Shown: positions 11,920 through 21,797, numbered from the stretch's first letter. The stretch is DNA of 51,321 nt from Microbacterium maritypicum MF109 (GCF_000455825.1 NZ_ATAO01000182.1:1-51321), one strand, 5' to 3'. Made by a program: numbers and translations. The notes: generated by a model from the letters alone, not told the origin.

Positions 11920-13073
11920 GAGGCGTAGGCGCTGTTCTCGTGCACGTAGTCGTGGGTGAGGTCGTTCGTGAGCACGGTCGCCGTCGACTCGCCGACCTTG
12001 AGGTCGATCACGAGGTGCGTGGCGCGCGGCATGAGGTCGACCTCTTCACGGGGACGGTCGGGGCCGCCCGCCGTGCAGACGCGGACGCCGTTCATCCAGA
12101 CGTCGACGTCGTAGGGATCGAACTGCGCGTTCGTGGTGCCGATCGCGGCGAGCACACGGCCCCAGTTCGGGTCGTTGCCGAAGATGGCGGCCTTGAAGAG
12201 GTTGTTGCGGGCGACCGACCGGCCGACCTCGACGGCGTCCTGCTCGGAGACCGCGTGCTGCACCTCGATCGTGATGTCGTGACTCGCGCCCTCGGCATCG
12301 CCCTGCAGCTTGACCGCGAGCTCTCGGCACAGCTCGATCAGCGCGGCGGCGAAGTCGTCGAGATCGGGCACGACCTCGGAGGCGCCGTTGGCGAGGAGGG
12401 TGACCTGATCGTTCGTCGACATGCAGCCGTCGGAGTCGAGCCGGTCGAAGGTCCGCCCGGTCGCACGGCGCAGCACGTCATCGGCCTGGAGCGGCTCGAG
12501 GACGGCGTCGGTCGTGATCACGACCAGCATCGTGGCGAGGCCCGGCGCGAGCATTCCTGCTCCCTTCGCCATCCCACCGATCGTCCAGCCGTCGCGGCTG
12601 ACCACGGCGGTCTTCGCGACGGTGTCGGTGGTCATGATGGCGTGCGCCGCGCTCTCTCCGCCATCAGCGCTGAGCTCGGCGATCGCCTGCTCCGTGCCGG
12701 CGAGCACACGCGCACGGAACGTCTCGTCTCCTGTGCCGATGAGACCGGTGGAGCAGATCAGCACGTCGCCGGCGCTGACACCGAGGAGCTCGGCCGCCTT
12801 CTCAGCCGTCTGATGCGTCGTCTGGAATCCGAAAGCGCCGGTGAAGCAGTTCGCCCCGCCGGAGTTGAGCACGACGGCCTCGACCACCCGGTCGGCGACG
12901 GCCTGCTGCGACCAGATGATCGGGTTGGCCTTGGCGCGGTTGCTCGTGAAGACGGCGGCGCCGACCTTGCGCGGTCCGCGGTTGACGACGACGGCGACAT
13001 CGGGCTTGCCGGTGGACTTGAGTCCTGCGGCCACACCGGCCGCCTCGAAACCTGCGGGGGCGGTGACGCTCAC
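11916..13073 (-). CDS. argJ: Bifunctional ornithine acetyltransferase / N-acetylglutamate synthase
   Basis: Recycles the acetyl group from N-acetylornithine to glutamate and can also make N-acetylglutamate from acetyl-CoA. The 385-residue precursor self-cleaves into two chains; the cleavage context [11 protein letters not shown] is visible, with the break expected between Ala180 and the nucleophile Thr181. [17 protein letters not shown] (oxyanion hole) and NDPNWGRV near the end are family motifs. The GTG at 13073 is chosen because it overlaps the argC stop by 4 bp (GTGA) and gives the normal N-terminus. An open frame continues far upstream but is only the shadow of argC. Confidence 0.96.
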   Translation of the reverse strand: MSVTAPAGFEAAGVAAGLKSTGKPDVAVVVNRGPRKVGAAVFTSNRAKANPIIWSQQAVADRVVEAVVLNSGGANCFTGAFGFQTTHQTAEKAAELLGVSAGDVLICSTGLIGTGDETFRARVLAGTEQAIAELSADGGESAAHAIMTTDTVAKTAVVSRDGWTIGGMAKGAGMLAPGLATMLVVITTDAVLEPLQADDVLRRATGRTFDRLDSDGCMSTNDQVTLLANGASEVVPDLDDFAAALIELCRELAVKLQGDAEGASHDITIEVQHAVSEQDAVEVGRSVARNNLFKAAIFGNDPNWGRVLAAIGTTNAQFDPYDVDVWMNGVRVCTAGGPDRPREEVDLMPRATHLVIDLKVGESTATVLTNDLTHDYVHENSAYAS

Positions 13074-14122
13074 GGCGCGACTCCGTTCACTGAGAGGGCG
13101 CGGGCCTCGGGAAGCCCCAGCGCGATGTTCATGGATTGGATGGCAGCGCCGGCGGTGCCCTTGACGAGGTTGTCGACCGCGGTGACCACGGTCACCCGGT
13201 TCGCGGCGCGATCGATCGCGAGCCCGATCAGCGCGGTGTTGGCGCCGAGCACGTCGGCCGTGCGCGGGAAGCGTCCCTCCGGCAGCAGCTGCACGAAGGT
13301 CTCGTCGCCGTAGGCGCTCTGCCAGGCGTCGCGGATCTGCGCATCGGTCACGCCGTCGGCGATCCGTGCGGTCGACGTGGCGAGGATTCCGCGCGACATG
13401 GGCACCAGCACCGGAGTGAAGGAGATACGGATGCCGTCGGCGTCGATACCCGATGCCGCGGCGAGCGCCTGACGGATCTCCGGTATGTGCCGGTGGGATC
13501 CCCCGACCGCATACGGGTTCGCGGTGCCGAGGATCTCGCTGCCGAGAAGGTTCGTCTTGAGGCTCTTCCCGGCACCGGACGGACCGACCGCCAGCACCGA
13601 GACGATGTCCGCGGGGTCGATCACGCCGGCGGCGACGCCCGGCGCGAGGCTGAGACTCACGGTCGAGGCGTTGCAGCCGGGAGCCGCGATGCGCGTCGCG
13701 CCGCGGAGGTGCTCTCTTTGCTTGACCCCGTCGATCAGGAGCTCGGGGACGCCGTATGTCCAGGGCTCGTGGAACGCCCCGCCGTAGAACGCCTCCCACG
13801 CGGACGCCGACGTGAGCCGATGGTCGGCTCCGGCATCGATCACGAGCGGAGCCGCACCGAGCGCATCGGTGTACTGCCCCGACTGCCCGTGCGGGAGTGC
13901 GAGGAACACGATGTCGTGGCCGGAGAGGATCTCGGGCGTCGTGTCCTGCAGGGTGAGGTGTGCCAGAGAACGCAGATGCGGCTGGTGGTCGACGAGAGGC
14001 TGCCCGGCGTTCGAGTGCGCCGTGACGGTGCGGATCTCCATGTCGGGATGATCGGCCAGGAGACGGAGGATCTCGCCGCCTGCGTAGCCGGATGCGCCGG
14101 AGACGGCGACGGAATACGTCAT
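13070..14122 (-). CDS. argC: N-acetyl-gamma-glutamyl-phosphate reductase
   Basis: NADPH-dependent reduction of N-acetylglutamyl phosphate; first gene of argCJBDFH. The 350-residue protein has the Rossmann start [18 protein letters not shown], the catalytic cysteine in APGCNAS (Cys150), and HRHIPEI with the conserved His. The start at 14122 is supported by the N-terminal motif. It is preceded both by an AAGGTAG ribosome-binding-like stretch and by TAAGGT exactly 6 nt before the ATG, so either translation from a long leader or an own leaderless promoter is possible. Upstream lies an Arg-codon-rich small ORF and stacked RNA helices. Confidence 0.96.
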   Translation of the reverse strand: MTYSVAVSGASGYAGGEILRLLADHPDMEIRTVTAHSNAGQPLVDHQPHLRSLAHLTLQDTTPEILSGHDIVFLALPHGQSGQYTDALGAAPLVIDAGADHRLTSASAWEAFYGGAFHEPWTYGVPELLIDGVKQREHLRGATRIAAPGCNASTVSLSLAPGVAAGVIDPADIVSVLAVGPSGAGKSLKTNLLGSEILGTANPYAVGGSHRHIPEIRQALAAASGIDADGIRISFTPVLVPMSRGILATSTARIADGVTDAQIRDAWQSAYGDETFVQLLPEGRFPRTADVLGANTALIGLAIDRAANRVTVVTAVDNLVKGTAGAAIQSMNIALGLPEARALSVNGVAP

Positions 14123-14135
14123 GCTTCTACCTTAA

Positions 14136-14217
14136 CGGTCGGGTCCTTCCTCGAAGGGAGGACCGGGGACGGGGCCGGAGGCGGCGACACCGGCTCTCGA
14201 CCGCTGCGCGTGCGCAG
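14136..14217 (-). promoter_or_regulatory. Structured RNA region between Arg-rich ORF and argC (candidate attenuator)
   Basis: On the minus strand, four helices abut one another: hairpin CTGCGC/GCGCAG (14217-14204); outer helix CGGTCG (14203-14198) with CGACCG (14141-14136); inside it hairpin GCCGG/CCGGC (14194-14190 with 14178-14174); and hairpin GGTCCT/AGGACC (14164-14159 with 14147-14142), which stacks without a gap on the outer helix. The block ends 13 nt before argC. It has no clear U-tract, so any control would be by Rho, pausing or access to the argC start. Helices were found by eye; no folding energy was computed. Confidence 0.45.
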
Positions 14218-14235
14218 GCAGGAGGGCGGGGTCGC

Positions 14236-14316
14236 CTACAGTCGGCGGCCGCGGCGTCGGCGCACAGCGATGACGCTCGGAGCGAGCGTCGGAGAAGCGG
14301 TGGCGGCCGAAGGCAT
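14236..14316 (-). CDS. Candidate arginine leader peptide (26 codons)
   Basis: Short ORF beginning MPSAATASPT and ending VRRRRGRRL before a TAG, 113 bp upstream of argC. Six of its last eight codons are arginine (CGC CGA CGC CGC GGC CGC CGA CTG), including two CGA codons. The ATG has no ribosome binding site but lies exactly 6 nt after -10 TACTGT (14328-14323), with a possible -35 TTGCGG 18 bp further up (14352-14347), matching the leaderless pattern of other genes here. An Arg-codon run directly ahead of the arginine operon suggests ribosome-mediated control by charged tRNA-Arg. It could instead be a chance GC-rich reading frame, because CGN runs are cheap in this composition. Confidence 0.55.
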   Translation of the reverse strand: MPSAATASPTLAPSVIAVRRRRGRRL

Positions 14317-14362
14317 GTCGCGACAGTAGCGCGGCCCCGGCGGCCACCGCAAATCCACCCCG

Positions 14363-16513
14363 TCATCTGAGCGGCTGCAGCCCCATCGGCGCGGCGAAGA
14401 AGGCGAGCTCGTGTGCGCTCGATACCGCGAACACCCGGCGCATGCGCGCACGGGTCGGGGCATCGGCCTGCGCCGCAGCCCCGGAAGCGTAGGCGATCGC
14501 CTTCTCCGTCGCCGCCTCGAATGCCGGATCCGCGTACGTCGTGAGCCAGGACGCGTAGGGATGCTGCGGATCCCGCGCGTACTCCCCGAACTCTCCGGCA
14601 TGCAGGCGTCGGCCGAGGTCGGTGTAGAGCCAGAAGCAGGGAAGGACGGCCGCGACGATCTCGCCGTAGTCGCCGCCGAACGCGACGGAGCGCAGGTGGT
14701 CGAGGTACGCGGTGGTCGCCGGCCCCGGCTCGGCGGCGAACGTCGCCGCGCTCACTCCCTGAGCCGGGGTCAGGTACGACGCGTGCAGCTCGAGTTCACC
14801 CACGATCGAGCCGTGCGCGGAATCGGCCCAGAAGGCCTGTTCCTCCGACGTCGGCGCGAGCCGGGCGGCTTCGGCGAGGACACGGGCGTACTCGCGCAGA
14901 TACAGCGCGTCCTGCGCGAGATAGATCAGGAAGGGGCCGCGCTCCAGCGTCCCGTCGGCGAGCGCTCGGATGAACGGGAGTTCGTCGATCCCCGCGCGGA
15001 TCTCCGCGATGTCCTGCCACCAGTCCGCGGCGATGTCGTCAGCCGCCGGTCGGGTCTGCGCCGCCGCACGCTCCCGGAGTCCGGCGAAATGGTCGATCGG
15101 CCCGTGACCCCGCCCCACGCTCAGCGCGTCCCCCGCGCGCAGGGATTCGCGGAGCCAGGCGCGCGCGGCGCTGACCGCATCGACCGGCCGCTCCCCGCGC
15201 GCGAGGAGCGTCGCGAGCGCGGACGACAGCGAACAGCCGGTGCCGTGCGTGTTCCTGGTCGGGATCCGGGTGCCGGCGAACTCCTGGCGCGTCCCGCGAT
15301 GCGTATCGACCAGCGCATCCGGAGCCGAATCGCCGTCGAGGTGTCCCCCCTTGACCAGGACAGCCGCCCCGACCGCGGCCGACAGCTGCTCCGCCGCGGA
15401 GAGCGCGTCCTCCCAGTCGAGGACGTCGCGGCCGGACAGCACTGCGAGCTCGGCGAGGTTCGGTGTCACCAGAGTCGCCCGCGCGAGGAGATCGTGCAGC
15501 GCTCGCTCGGCATCCGGATCCAGCAGCCGATCGCCGGAGGTCGCCACCATCACGGGGTCGAGCACGACGACCGGCGGACGAACGCGGTCGAGCCACGCAC
15601 CCACCACGCGGATGACGTCGGCGTCGGCGAGCATCCCGATCTTCACGGCGTCGATCACGATGTCGTCCGACACCGCATCCAGCTGCGCGCGGAGGAAGTG
15701 CGCGGGGGGCACGTGCACGGCACGCACTCCCTGCGTGTTCTGCGCCGTCAGCGCAGTGAGGACCGCCATCCCGTATCCGCCGTTCGCGGCGATGGACTTG
15801 AGGTCGGCCTGGATGCCCGCGCCCCCGGACGGATCGCTGCCGGCGATGCTGAGCACCCTCGGCACGGCGCCGGCGAGCCAGCGCCGGCGGAACTCCGCTG
15901 CCGTGGCCTCGGGATCGTCGGCGGCGCACAGCACCGAGACGACGGCGAGGCCGGCCGCACCGGCGTCGCGGAGGGGTTCCGTGTCATCGATGCCGACGCC
16001 GCCGATCGCCACGCACGGCAGAGAGCTGGCAGCCACGAGATCACGGAAGCCGTCGACGCCGAGAGGAGCGGGGTGATCGGGTTTGGTGGCGGTCGGACGG
16101 ATCACACCGACACCCAGATAGTCGACGGTGCCGGCGGGCAGAGCATCGACCGCGTCGAGATGCGCACGGGTGTTCGCGGTGAGGCCGACCAGCGCGTCGG
16201 GTCCGAGCGCCTCACGCGCACGCAGCACGGAGGCATCGCCCTGTCCCAGATGCACGCCGTCGACCCGAGCGCCCCGTTCCCGGGCAGCGACCACGGCGTC
16301 CAGCCGGTCGTTCACGACGAGCAGCGCCCGCCCGTCGATCACCCGCGACAACGCGATCAGCTGATCGACCGTCTCGGCGTCGGTCGCGTCCTTGTCGCGC
16401 AATTGGACGATCCGCACCCCACCGTCGACCGCTCGGCGCACCGTCTCGACGACGCCTCTGTCCCCGCAGAGCGCCGCGTCCGTGACGAGGTAGAGCGAGA
16501 GATCGGCGTTCAC
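14363..16513 (-). CDS. thiED-tenA: Trifunctional ThiE-ThiD-TenA fusion: thiamine phosphate synthase / HMP(-P) kinase / aminopyrimidine aminohydrolase
   Basis: A 716-residue fusion of three thiamine enzymes. Residues 1-215 are thiamine phosphate synthase ([42 protein letters not shown]). Residues 218-475 are hydroxymethylpyrimidine (phosphate) kinase ([49 protein letters not shown] with Cys427). Residues 495-716 are TenA, with Cys626 in [11 protein letters not shown] and the C-terminal Glu702 in SSAHELAFF, both expected in catalytic TenA-C thiaminase-like salvage enzymes. So one polypeptide could salvage degraded pyrimidine, phosphorylate it twice and join it to thiazole phosphate. The GTG at 16513 overlaps the thiM stop by 4 bp; the long open frame further upstream is a shadow of thiM. 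Expected to be controlled with thiM by the TPP riboswitch. Confidence 0.93.
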   Translation of the reverse strand: MNADLSLYLVTDAALCGDRGVVETVRRAVDGGVRIVQLRDKDATDAETVDQLIALSRVIDGRALLVVNDRLDAVVAARERGARVDGVHLGQGDASVLRAREALGPDALVGLTANTRAHLDAVDALPAGTVDYLGVGVIRPTATKPDHPAPLGVDGFRDLVAASSLPCVAIGGVGIDDTEPLRDAGAAGLAVVSVLCAADDPEATAAEFRRRWLAGAVPRVLSIAGSDPSGGAGIQADLKSIAANGGYGMAVLTALTAQNTQGVRAVHVPPAHFLRAQLDAVSDDIVIDAVKIGMLADADVIRVVGAWLDRVRPPVVVLDPVMVATSGDRLLDPDAERALHDLLARATLVTPNLAELAVLSGRDVLDWEDALSAAEQLSAAVGAAVLVKGGHLDGDSAPDALVDTHRGTRQEFAGTRIPTRNTHGTGCSLSSALATLLARGERPVDAVSAARAWLRESLRAGDALSVGRGHGPIDHFAGLRERAAAQTRPAADDIAADWWQDIAEIRAGIDELPFIRALADGTLERGPFLIYLAQDALYLREYARVLAEAARLAPTSEEQAFWADSAHGSIVGELELHASYLTPAQGVSAATFAAEPGPATTAYLDHLRSVAFGGDYGEIVAAVLPCFWLYTDLGRRLHAGEFGEYARDPQHPYASWLTTYADPAFEAATEKAIAYASGAAAQADAPTRARMRRVFAVSSAHELAFFAAPMGLQPLR

Positions 16514-17358
16514 CGGACGCCGCCTTCGACGCGTGCATCGGCTCTGATGTCGTCGGGGCCCACCGCGGCGAGCGCATCCAGCAGGGCGACGGCGAAGCTG
16601 CCCGGCCCCGCGGATGTCGCCGCTGCCCGCTCGGCGGCGATCGTGTAGACGAGGCTCGCGGAAGCCACAGCGGTCAGCGCATCGTGATCCGTCGCCTCGG
16701 CCGCACCGAGGAAGGCCGCCATCACCGCACCGAGCGCGCATCCTCCTCCGGTCACACGGGTCAGCAGCTCGTGGCCGTTGGCGAGGCGGAGCATCCGCAC
16801 CCCGTCGGTGATGAGATCGATCGGCCCCGACACTGCGACCACCGCGCCCGTGGTCCGCGCGAGCGTTGCGGCGGCATCGGCTGCGGAGTCCGTGGTGTCG
16901 GTGGCATCCACCCCACGTCCGCCCGTGCTGAGCCCGGCGAGGGCGAGGATCTCGGAGGCGTTGCCGCGGATAGCGGTCGGTCGGTGCTGCGCGAGCTGGT
17001 GGGCGAGGGCGGTGCGCACCGGAAGCGCACCGATAGCTACCGGGTCGAGAACCCAAGGCGTACCGTTCGCCGCGGCTCCGGCGACCGCCTCCAGACTCGC
17101 CGCCCGCTGCTCGGGCGTGGGAGTCCCCAGGTTGATCAGCACCCCGGAGGCGACCCCGGCGAACATCCCCGCCTCGTCGACGATGTCGACCATCGCGGGT
17201 GCGGCCCCCAGTGCCAGCAGCACGTTGGCGGTGAATCCCGTCACGACCGCATTGGTGATGCAGTGCGTCAACGGCGGAGCCTCGCGCAGCACCTCCAGGA
17301 GGGTCGCGGCGGAACCGGCGAGGTCGTGGGTGGATTCAGGACGCAGAAGATCGCTCAT
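16510..17358 (-). CDS. thiM: Hydroxyethylthiazole kinase
   Basis: Phosphorylates 4-methyl-5-hydroxyethylthiazole for thiamine salvage. The 282-residue protein carries [57 protein letters not shown] and [12 protein letters not shown] with the catalytic Cys. It is the first gene after the TPP riboswitch and is coupled to the downstream ThiE-ThiD-TenA fusion by GTGA, so together they cover salvage of both halves of thiamine. Confidence 0.95.
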   Translation of the reverse strand: MSDLLRPESTHDLAGSAATLLEVLREAPPLTHCITNAVVTGFTANVLLALGAAPAMVDIVDEAGMFAGVASGVLINLGTPTPEQRAASLEAVAGAAANGTPWVLDPVAIGALPVRTALAHQLAQHRPTAIRGNASEILALAGLSTGGRGVDATDTTDSAADAAATLARTTGAVVAVSGPIDLITDGVRMLRLANGHELLTRVTGGGCALGAVMAAFLGAAEATDHDALTAVASASLVYTIAAERAAATSAGPGSFAVALLDALAAVGPDDIRADARVEGGVR

Positions 17359-17360
17359 CG

Positions 17361-17438
17361 CGACATCCCTTCGCTAGTACGAACTAGATCAGGTTCGACG
17401 GGTCTGTTCTCAGCCGCGGATCGCGGCACCCCGTGTCA
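17361..17438 (-). promoter_or_regulatory. TPP (THI-box) riboswitch upstream of thiM
   Basis: On the minus strand the region holds the conserved thi-box pieces in order: ACACGGGGTGCC, CTGAGAACA, GACCCGTCGAACCTGATC and GCGAAGGGATGT. P1 is formed by TGACA (17438-17434) with TGTCG (17365-17361), ending 2 nt before the thiM ATG. The Shine-Dalgarno-like AAGGGA is inside the aptamer core, so TPP binding should directly hide it and repress translation. A -10 TAGACT (17452-17447) lies just upstream and overlaps the stop codon of the preceding gene. Confidence 0.95.
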
Positions 17439-17449
17439 CTGCTCGCAGT

Positions 17450-18412
17450 CTAGCGATCGCTCAGCAGAGCCCTCTCCTCTGCCCGTGTGAGGCCGGCATG
17501 GCGCTCCCGGTCGACGCCTCGTGACCGTTCGTCGGCGACGACGCGCTCGATCGTGTCCGTGAGCGGACGAAGCCGGCCGCCGCTCGCGTGGAATGCGCGA
17601 TTCGAGCGGGTCATGAAGCCACTCATTTCGGTCGGCAGCCACAGCGGCAGGGACCGCGGCCCCGCCCAGTACTCGACGTCGTGCGCACGGAGCCATCCCT
17701 CGTCCGCGACGAACACGGAGCCGGTGTGACCGGCCGCGAGGCGCACCGCACCCAGCACATCGGCGAGGGGGTGCTCATCGCCCACGCCGTTGACCACGCC
17801 GCTGCGTGTGGCCGTGACGATGTACGCCGCGAGATCGTCGACATCGATGACCTGCGCGCTGCTTCCCTCGAGCGGCGGCAGCAGCACGGGTTCCGAGCTC
17901 GCGCGCGCGAACGCCGCGGCCCAGTACCCGAACCGGTCGCTGGGGTCGCCGTCGCCCACGATGAGCCCGGGGCGCACGATGAAGCCGCGCTCCCCCAGGC
18001 GCATGACAGCATCTTCGGCTGCTGCCTTCTGCGCACCGTAGTCGTACGCATCAGCCGGGCTCGCAGCCGGATGTCGCGGCGTCGACTCATCTGCTCCGAC
18101 CGTCTCGTCATCGGAGTACACCGACACGGACGATACGTAGGTCCAGCGCCCCGCCCGATCGCCGAGCGCATCGACCGCCCTCTCGACCCGCACCGCGTGG
18201 GACGAGACGTCCACGACGTGATCCCAGTCCCGCCGCGAGAGATCGGCATAGACGTCGGCATCCTCACGATCGCCGCGCACGAGCACGGCACCCTCGGGGG
18301 CCGGACGAGAACCGCGGCCGAGACACGTGACCGCGGCGCCTTCGTCGACCCACCTCCGGGCGATGCGCCCGGAGAGCCAGCCCGTACCGCCGAGGATCAG
18401 AACATCCGTCAT
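17450..18412 (-). CDS. NAD-dependent epimerase/reductase (extended SDR family)
   Basis: A 320-residue Rossmann-fold protein starting MTDVLILGGTGWLSGRIARR (NAD(P)-binding GGTGxxG motif). VVDVSSHAVRVERAVDAL, TYVSSVSVYSDD and YDYGAQKAAAEDAV give an SDR-like Ser...Tyr-xxx-Lys arrangement (YGAQK), and RPGLIVGDGDPSDRFGYW follows. It resembles nucleotide-sugar epimerases and plant/actinobacterial isoflavone-reductase-like proteins; the substrate is unknown. It is unrelated in function to the thi genes downstream, whose promoter -10 overlaps its stop codon. TGACAT lies 6 nt before the ATG, a weak leaderless-type -10. Confidence 0.85.
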   Translation of the reverse strand: MTDVLILGGTGWLSGRIARRWVDEGAAVTCLGRGSRPAPEGAVLVRGDREDADVYADLSRRDWDHVVDVSSHAVRVERAVDALGDRAGRWTYVSSVSVYSDDETVGADESTPRHPAASPADAYDYGAQKAAAEDAVMRLGERGFIVRPGLIVGDGDPSDRFGYWAAAFARASSEPVLLPPLEGSSAQVIDVDDLAAYIVTATRSGVVNGVGDEHPLADVLGAVRLAAGHTGSVFVADEGWLRAHDVEYWAGPRSLPLWLPTEMSGFMTRSNRAFHASGGRLRPLTDTIERVVADERSRGVDRERHAGLTRAEERALLSDR

Positions 18413-18472
18413 GATTCCATGTCATCAGGTGGCGGATCTCTGCGGAACCTCTTCCGCCCACAGCAGATCCGT

Positions 18473-19201
18473 TCAGAGCAGATCGGTGGGCGTGCTCAGA
18501 CGATCCAGGCCCGCGAGCACCGGGATGCTCCACGCGGGATCGGGCTGCCAACGTGTCCACGCGGCGTCGAACGGCCAGCCACCGGATTCGAACGAGGCGA
18601 TGGCCGCGTCCGCGTGCCGCTCGATCTGCGCCGCCTGCTCGGGGCTGAGACGCCCCTGCTGGATCGCGGCGACGAGCTCGTCCTCGTCTTTGAGGTGGAT
18701 GCCGCCCTCCGGATCGATCTCGACGTCGAGGATGTGGTCGGACGAGTAGGTGTCGTGATCGGTCCGCAGATGTGCGTTCTCGAGGTTCACGTACCAGCCG
18801 GCGAAGGACCAGTCCGGGCCTGTGGTGTCGCTCCAGAACAACCAGACCGACCATGGCAGCCCGGCGGGGGCGATGCACAGCACGCCGTTCCCGCGCCAGG
18901 GCTCGACGATGCGCGTCCGCGGCTCGAGCCAGCGACGCGAGAGCGGTACTTCACGCACTCGCTGTCCGCCGAGAGCTCCCGGAGCCTCCTGCAGCGTTCC
19001 GGGCGCGAGCCATGCGACGAGCCCCCGTTCGTCGTCGCGCACCACCCGCATCGGAGCGATCCTGGAGGGCTCCCCCGGCTGCCATCCCGGCTTCCGATAG
19101 TGCCAGTCGATCTGCATGCCCGACTCGAGGAACGGTCCTTCTCCGAGCGGCCGCGCGTCATCCGGGACGGCGGCCGGAGTGCCCTGGGGGAGGATTCTCA
19201 T
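18473..19201 (-). CDS. DUF402 domain-containing protein
   Basis: A 242-residue protein with the DUF402 (FomD-like) core: WYVNLENAHLRTDHDTYSSD, then ILDVEIDPEGGIHLKDEDEL, typical of metal-dependent nucleotide or phosphonate-CMP hydrolases such as FomD. The acidic residues after WYVNL and in the DVEID and KDEDEL stretches are the expected metal ligands. The actual substrate is unknown. The start at 19201 (MRILPQGTPA) is preferred over longer frames because -10 TACCGT (19213-19208) ends exactly 6 nt upstream and no ribosome binding site is present. It is probably transcribed alone, between the epimerase and pheT. Confidence 0.82.
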   Translation of the reverse strand: MRILPQGTPAAVPDDARPLGEGPFLESGMQIDWHYRKPGWQPGEPSRIAPMRVVRDDERGLVAWLAPGTLQEAPGALGGQRVREVPLSRRWLEPRTRIVEPWRGNGVLCIAPAGLPWSVWLFWSDTTGPDWSFAGWYVNLENAHLRTDHDTYSSDHILDVEIDPEGGIHLKDEDELVAAIQQGRLSPEQAAQIERHADAAIASFESGGWPFDAAWTRWQPDPAWSIPVLAGLDRLSTPTDLL

Positions 19202-19286
19202 CCCGCCACGGTACTCCGGCGCCGACCGGAATCGTCTGACCGACGACACGGTACGTCCCACGGCGCGGTGCGTCGCGCTCCCGTGC

Positions 19287-21797
19287 TCAGTCGCGCAGTG
19301 CGGCTCCGAAGCGCTGTGCGGCGACCTCGACACCGGCGAGCTTGGCCTCGGTGGCCTCGGCCGCCGTGAGCGTGCGATCGTCGGCACGGAAGCGCAGGGC
19401 GAACGTCAGGCTCTTCGAGCCGTCCGGCACGCCCTCCCCGCGATAGTCGTCGACGAGACGCACCGATTCCAGCAGCGTACCGGCACCCTCGGCGAGAGCC
19501 GCCTGCACATCCGCGGCCGGAACGTCTGCCGGCAGCGTGAGCGAGACGTCCTGCGTGGCAGCGGGGAACGTCGATAGCGAGGCCGCGACGACCCGACCAC
19601 CGGCGAGCGACAGGATGCGGTCGAGGTCGACCTCGAACACGGTCGCGCGCCCCGGAAGGTCGGCGCCCTCCGCCACAGCGGGATGCAGCTCACCGACGTA
19701 GCCGACCTCTTCCCCGGCGACCCGGAGCGATCCGGTGCGTCCGGGGTGCAGGGCCGCACGCTCGGCCTGGACCACGTCGATGTCGACGCCGGCCGCCGCC
19801 GCGATGACGCGGACCGCGTCCAGTGCCTCGACGAGACCTGCGGCTTCGGCGGGACGACCGGGCTGACGCGGGGAGACAAGGCCGGTGAGCAGCGCGGAGA
19901 TGAACCGGTGCTGCGGCGGGATCGACGCGTTCAGGGCGGCGAGCGTCTCATCGGACGGGCGCTCGCCCAGCGGCGGCACCTCGTCCGTGCCGTACTCCAC
20001 GCCCGGCTCGGGCAGGAAGACCACGCCGGTCTCGAAGATCGCCAGGTCGGTGAGTCCGCGCGAGATGTTGCGGTGCGCGGTCTGCAGCAGACCGGGAATG
20101 AGCGAACGACGCAGATACGGCGCCTGCCCGTCGAGTGGATTCGCCAGGCGGATGCTCGGGAGGTGTTCACCCGATGCGGAGCCGTGGAGGTCGTTCTGCG
20201 CCTCGGTGGTGAACGGGAACGACGGCGTCTCGACGAGACCGGCAGCAGCCAGGGCATCGGCTACGCGTCGACGACCCTGCTGGTCGGCGGTGAGGCCGCG
20301 ACCGGACGGAGGCGTCGGCAGCACCGAGGGGATGCGGTCGAGCCCGTGGATGCGGGCGACCTCCTCCGCGAGCGTCCACTTGTCGGTGAGGTCGGGCCGC
20401 CAGGTCGGCGGGATCACGGTCCAGCCGGAACCCGCATCCGACGCCGTGACATCGGCACCGATGGTGGTCAGCGCACCGGTGATCTCGTCGTCGGAGTAGT
20501 CGACGCCGATGAGCCCCTGCACGAATCCGGCGGGGAGCTCGATCTCGCCGACGAAGACCTCGGCGAACAGCGCGCCACCCTCCTCCGTGAGCGTGCCGCC
20601 GGCGAGCTCGACCATGAGGTCGGCAGCGCGGCGGGCGGCCACGAACGGGATCAGCGGGTCGACACCGCGTTCGAAGCGCTTGGACGCCTCACTGGGCAGC
20701 TTGTGTCGACGTGCCGAGCGGGCGATGGTCGTGGGGTCGAAGTTCGCCGCCTCGATCAGCACGTTCCGCGTGGTGTCGCTCATCTCGGTCGTGCCACCGC
20801 CCATGACGCCGGCAAGGCCGATCGGGCCGGACTCGTCGGTGATGAGGAGGTCTTCCGCGTGCAGAGCGCGCTCGACGCCGTCGAGCGTGGTCATCTTCTC
20901 GCCGGGAGTGGCGCGGCGCACCGTGATGCCGCCCGTGAGCTTGTCGAGGTCGTAGCCGTGCAGCGGCTGGCCGAGCTCGAGCATCACGTAGTTGGTGATG
21001 TCGATCAGCACGCCGAGCGAGCGCATGCCCGCAAGACTCAGCCGGGCGACCATCCACGGCGGCGTCGGACGTGAGGGGTCGACACCGCGGACGACGCGGG
21101 TCACGAACTCGCTCGCACCCACGTTCCCGCGCACGGGTGCGACGTCATCGACCACGGTCGTGTGCCCGGACCCGGGCTGGAGCTCGGCGAAGTCGCGCTC
21201 GGCCGGGTCGCGGAAGGTCGCACCGGTGGCATGCGCGTACTCACGGGCCACGCCGCGGAGCGAGAAGGCATATCCACGGTCGGGAGTGACGTTGATCTCC
21301 ACCGCGACGTCATCGAGGCCGAGCAGAGCGATCGCGTCGGTGCCGACGGGCGCGTCGATGCTGAGATCGGACAGCACCACGATGCCGTTGTGCTCATCGC
21401 CCAGGCCGAGCTCGCGCGCCGACGCGATCATGCCGTCCGACACGTGACCGTAGGTCTTGCGGGCGGCGATCGGGAACGGACCGGGAAGCACGGCACCGGG
21501 CAGCGTCACGACGACCTTGTCACCGGCGACGAAGTTGTGCGCACCGCAGACGATCCCACGGATGCCGCCGTTCGCCTCGCCGACGTCGACCTGGCACCAG
21601 TTGATGGTCTTGCCGTTCGACTGCGGCTCGGCCTCGAGCGAAACGACCTGTCCGACGACCACGGGACCGGTGATGTCGAAGCGGTGCACATCCTCTTCTT
21701 CGAATCCGACGGTCACCAGTGCCGCGAGGACGTCCTCGGGCGTGGCATCCGCTGCCAGATCGACGTACTCACGCAACCACGAAAGCGGGACGCGCAT
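19287..21797 (-). CDS. pheT: Phenylalanine--tRNA ligase beta subunit
   Basis: Beta subunit of the (alpha-beta)2 phenylalanyl-tRNA synthetase, 836 residues. Starts MRVPLSWLREYVDL, then the tRNA-binding (EMAP-like) domain about 40-150 (INWCQVDVGEANGG, GAHNFVAGDKVVV), the B3/B4 editing region (DITNYVMLELGQPLHGYDLD), the B5 domain and a C-terminal anticodon-binding FDX-ACB domain (LSTFPAATQDVSLTLPADVP). The start overlaps the pheS stop as TGATG. Upstream open sequence in the same frame belongs to the pheS shadow. Confidence 0.96.
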   Translation of the reverse strand: MRVPLSWLREYVDLAADATPEDVLAALVTVGFEEEDVHRFDITGPVVVGQVVSLEAEPQSNGKTINWCQVDVGEANGGIRGIVCGAHNFVAGDKVVVTLPGAVLPGPFPIAARKTYGHVSDGMIASARELGLGDEHNGIVVLSDLSIDAPVGTDAIALLGLDDVAVEINVTPDRGYAFSLRGVAREYAHATGATFRDPAERDFAELQPGSGHTTVVDDVAPVRGNVGASEFVTRVVRGVDPSRPTPPWMVARLSLAGMRSLGVLIDITNYVMLELGQPLHGYDLDKLTGGITVRRATPGEKMTTLDGVERALHAEDLLITDESGPIGLAGVMGGGTTEMSDTTRNVLIEAANFDPTTIARSARRHKLPSEASKRFERGVDPLIPFVAARRAADLMVELAGGTLTEEGGALFAEVFVGEIELPAGFVQGLIGVDYSDDEITGALTTIGADVTASDAGSGWTVIPPTWRPDLTDKWTLAEEVARIHGLDRIPSVLPTPPSGRGLTADQQGRRRVADALAAAGLVETPSFPFTTEAQNDLHGSASGEHLPSIRLANPLDGQAPYLRRSLIPGLLQTAHRNISRGLTDLAIFETGVVFLPEPGVEYGTDEVPPLGERPSDETLAALNASIPPQHRFISALLTGLVSPRQPGRPAEAAGLVEALDAVRVIAAAAGVDIDVVQAERAALHPGRTGSLRVAGEEVGYVGELHPAVAEGADLPGRATVFEVDLDRILSLAGGRVVAASLSTFPAATQDVSLTLPADVPAADVQAALAEGAGTLLESVRLVDDYRGEGVPDGSKSLTFALRFRADDRTLTAAEATEAKLAGVEVAAQRFGAALRD

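Noticed and set aside
11916..13799. argJ extended to 627 residues
   Set aside because: The extra N-terminus is the shadow of argC; the real argJ start is the GTG at 13073 overlapping the argC stop.
14411..16648. 745-residue plus-strand open frame
   Set aside because: Antisense of the ThiE-ThiD-TenA fusion, which has full family motifs; no domain seen in the plus-strand product.
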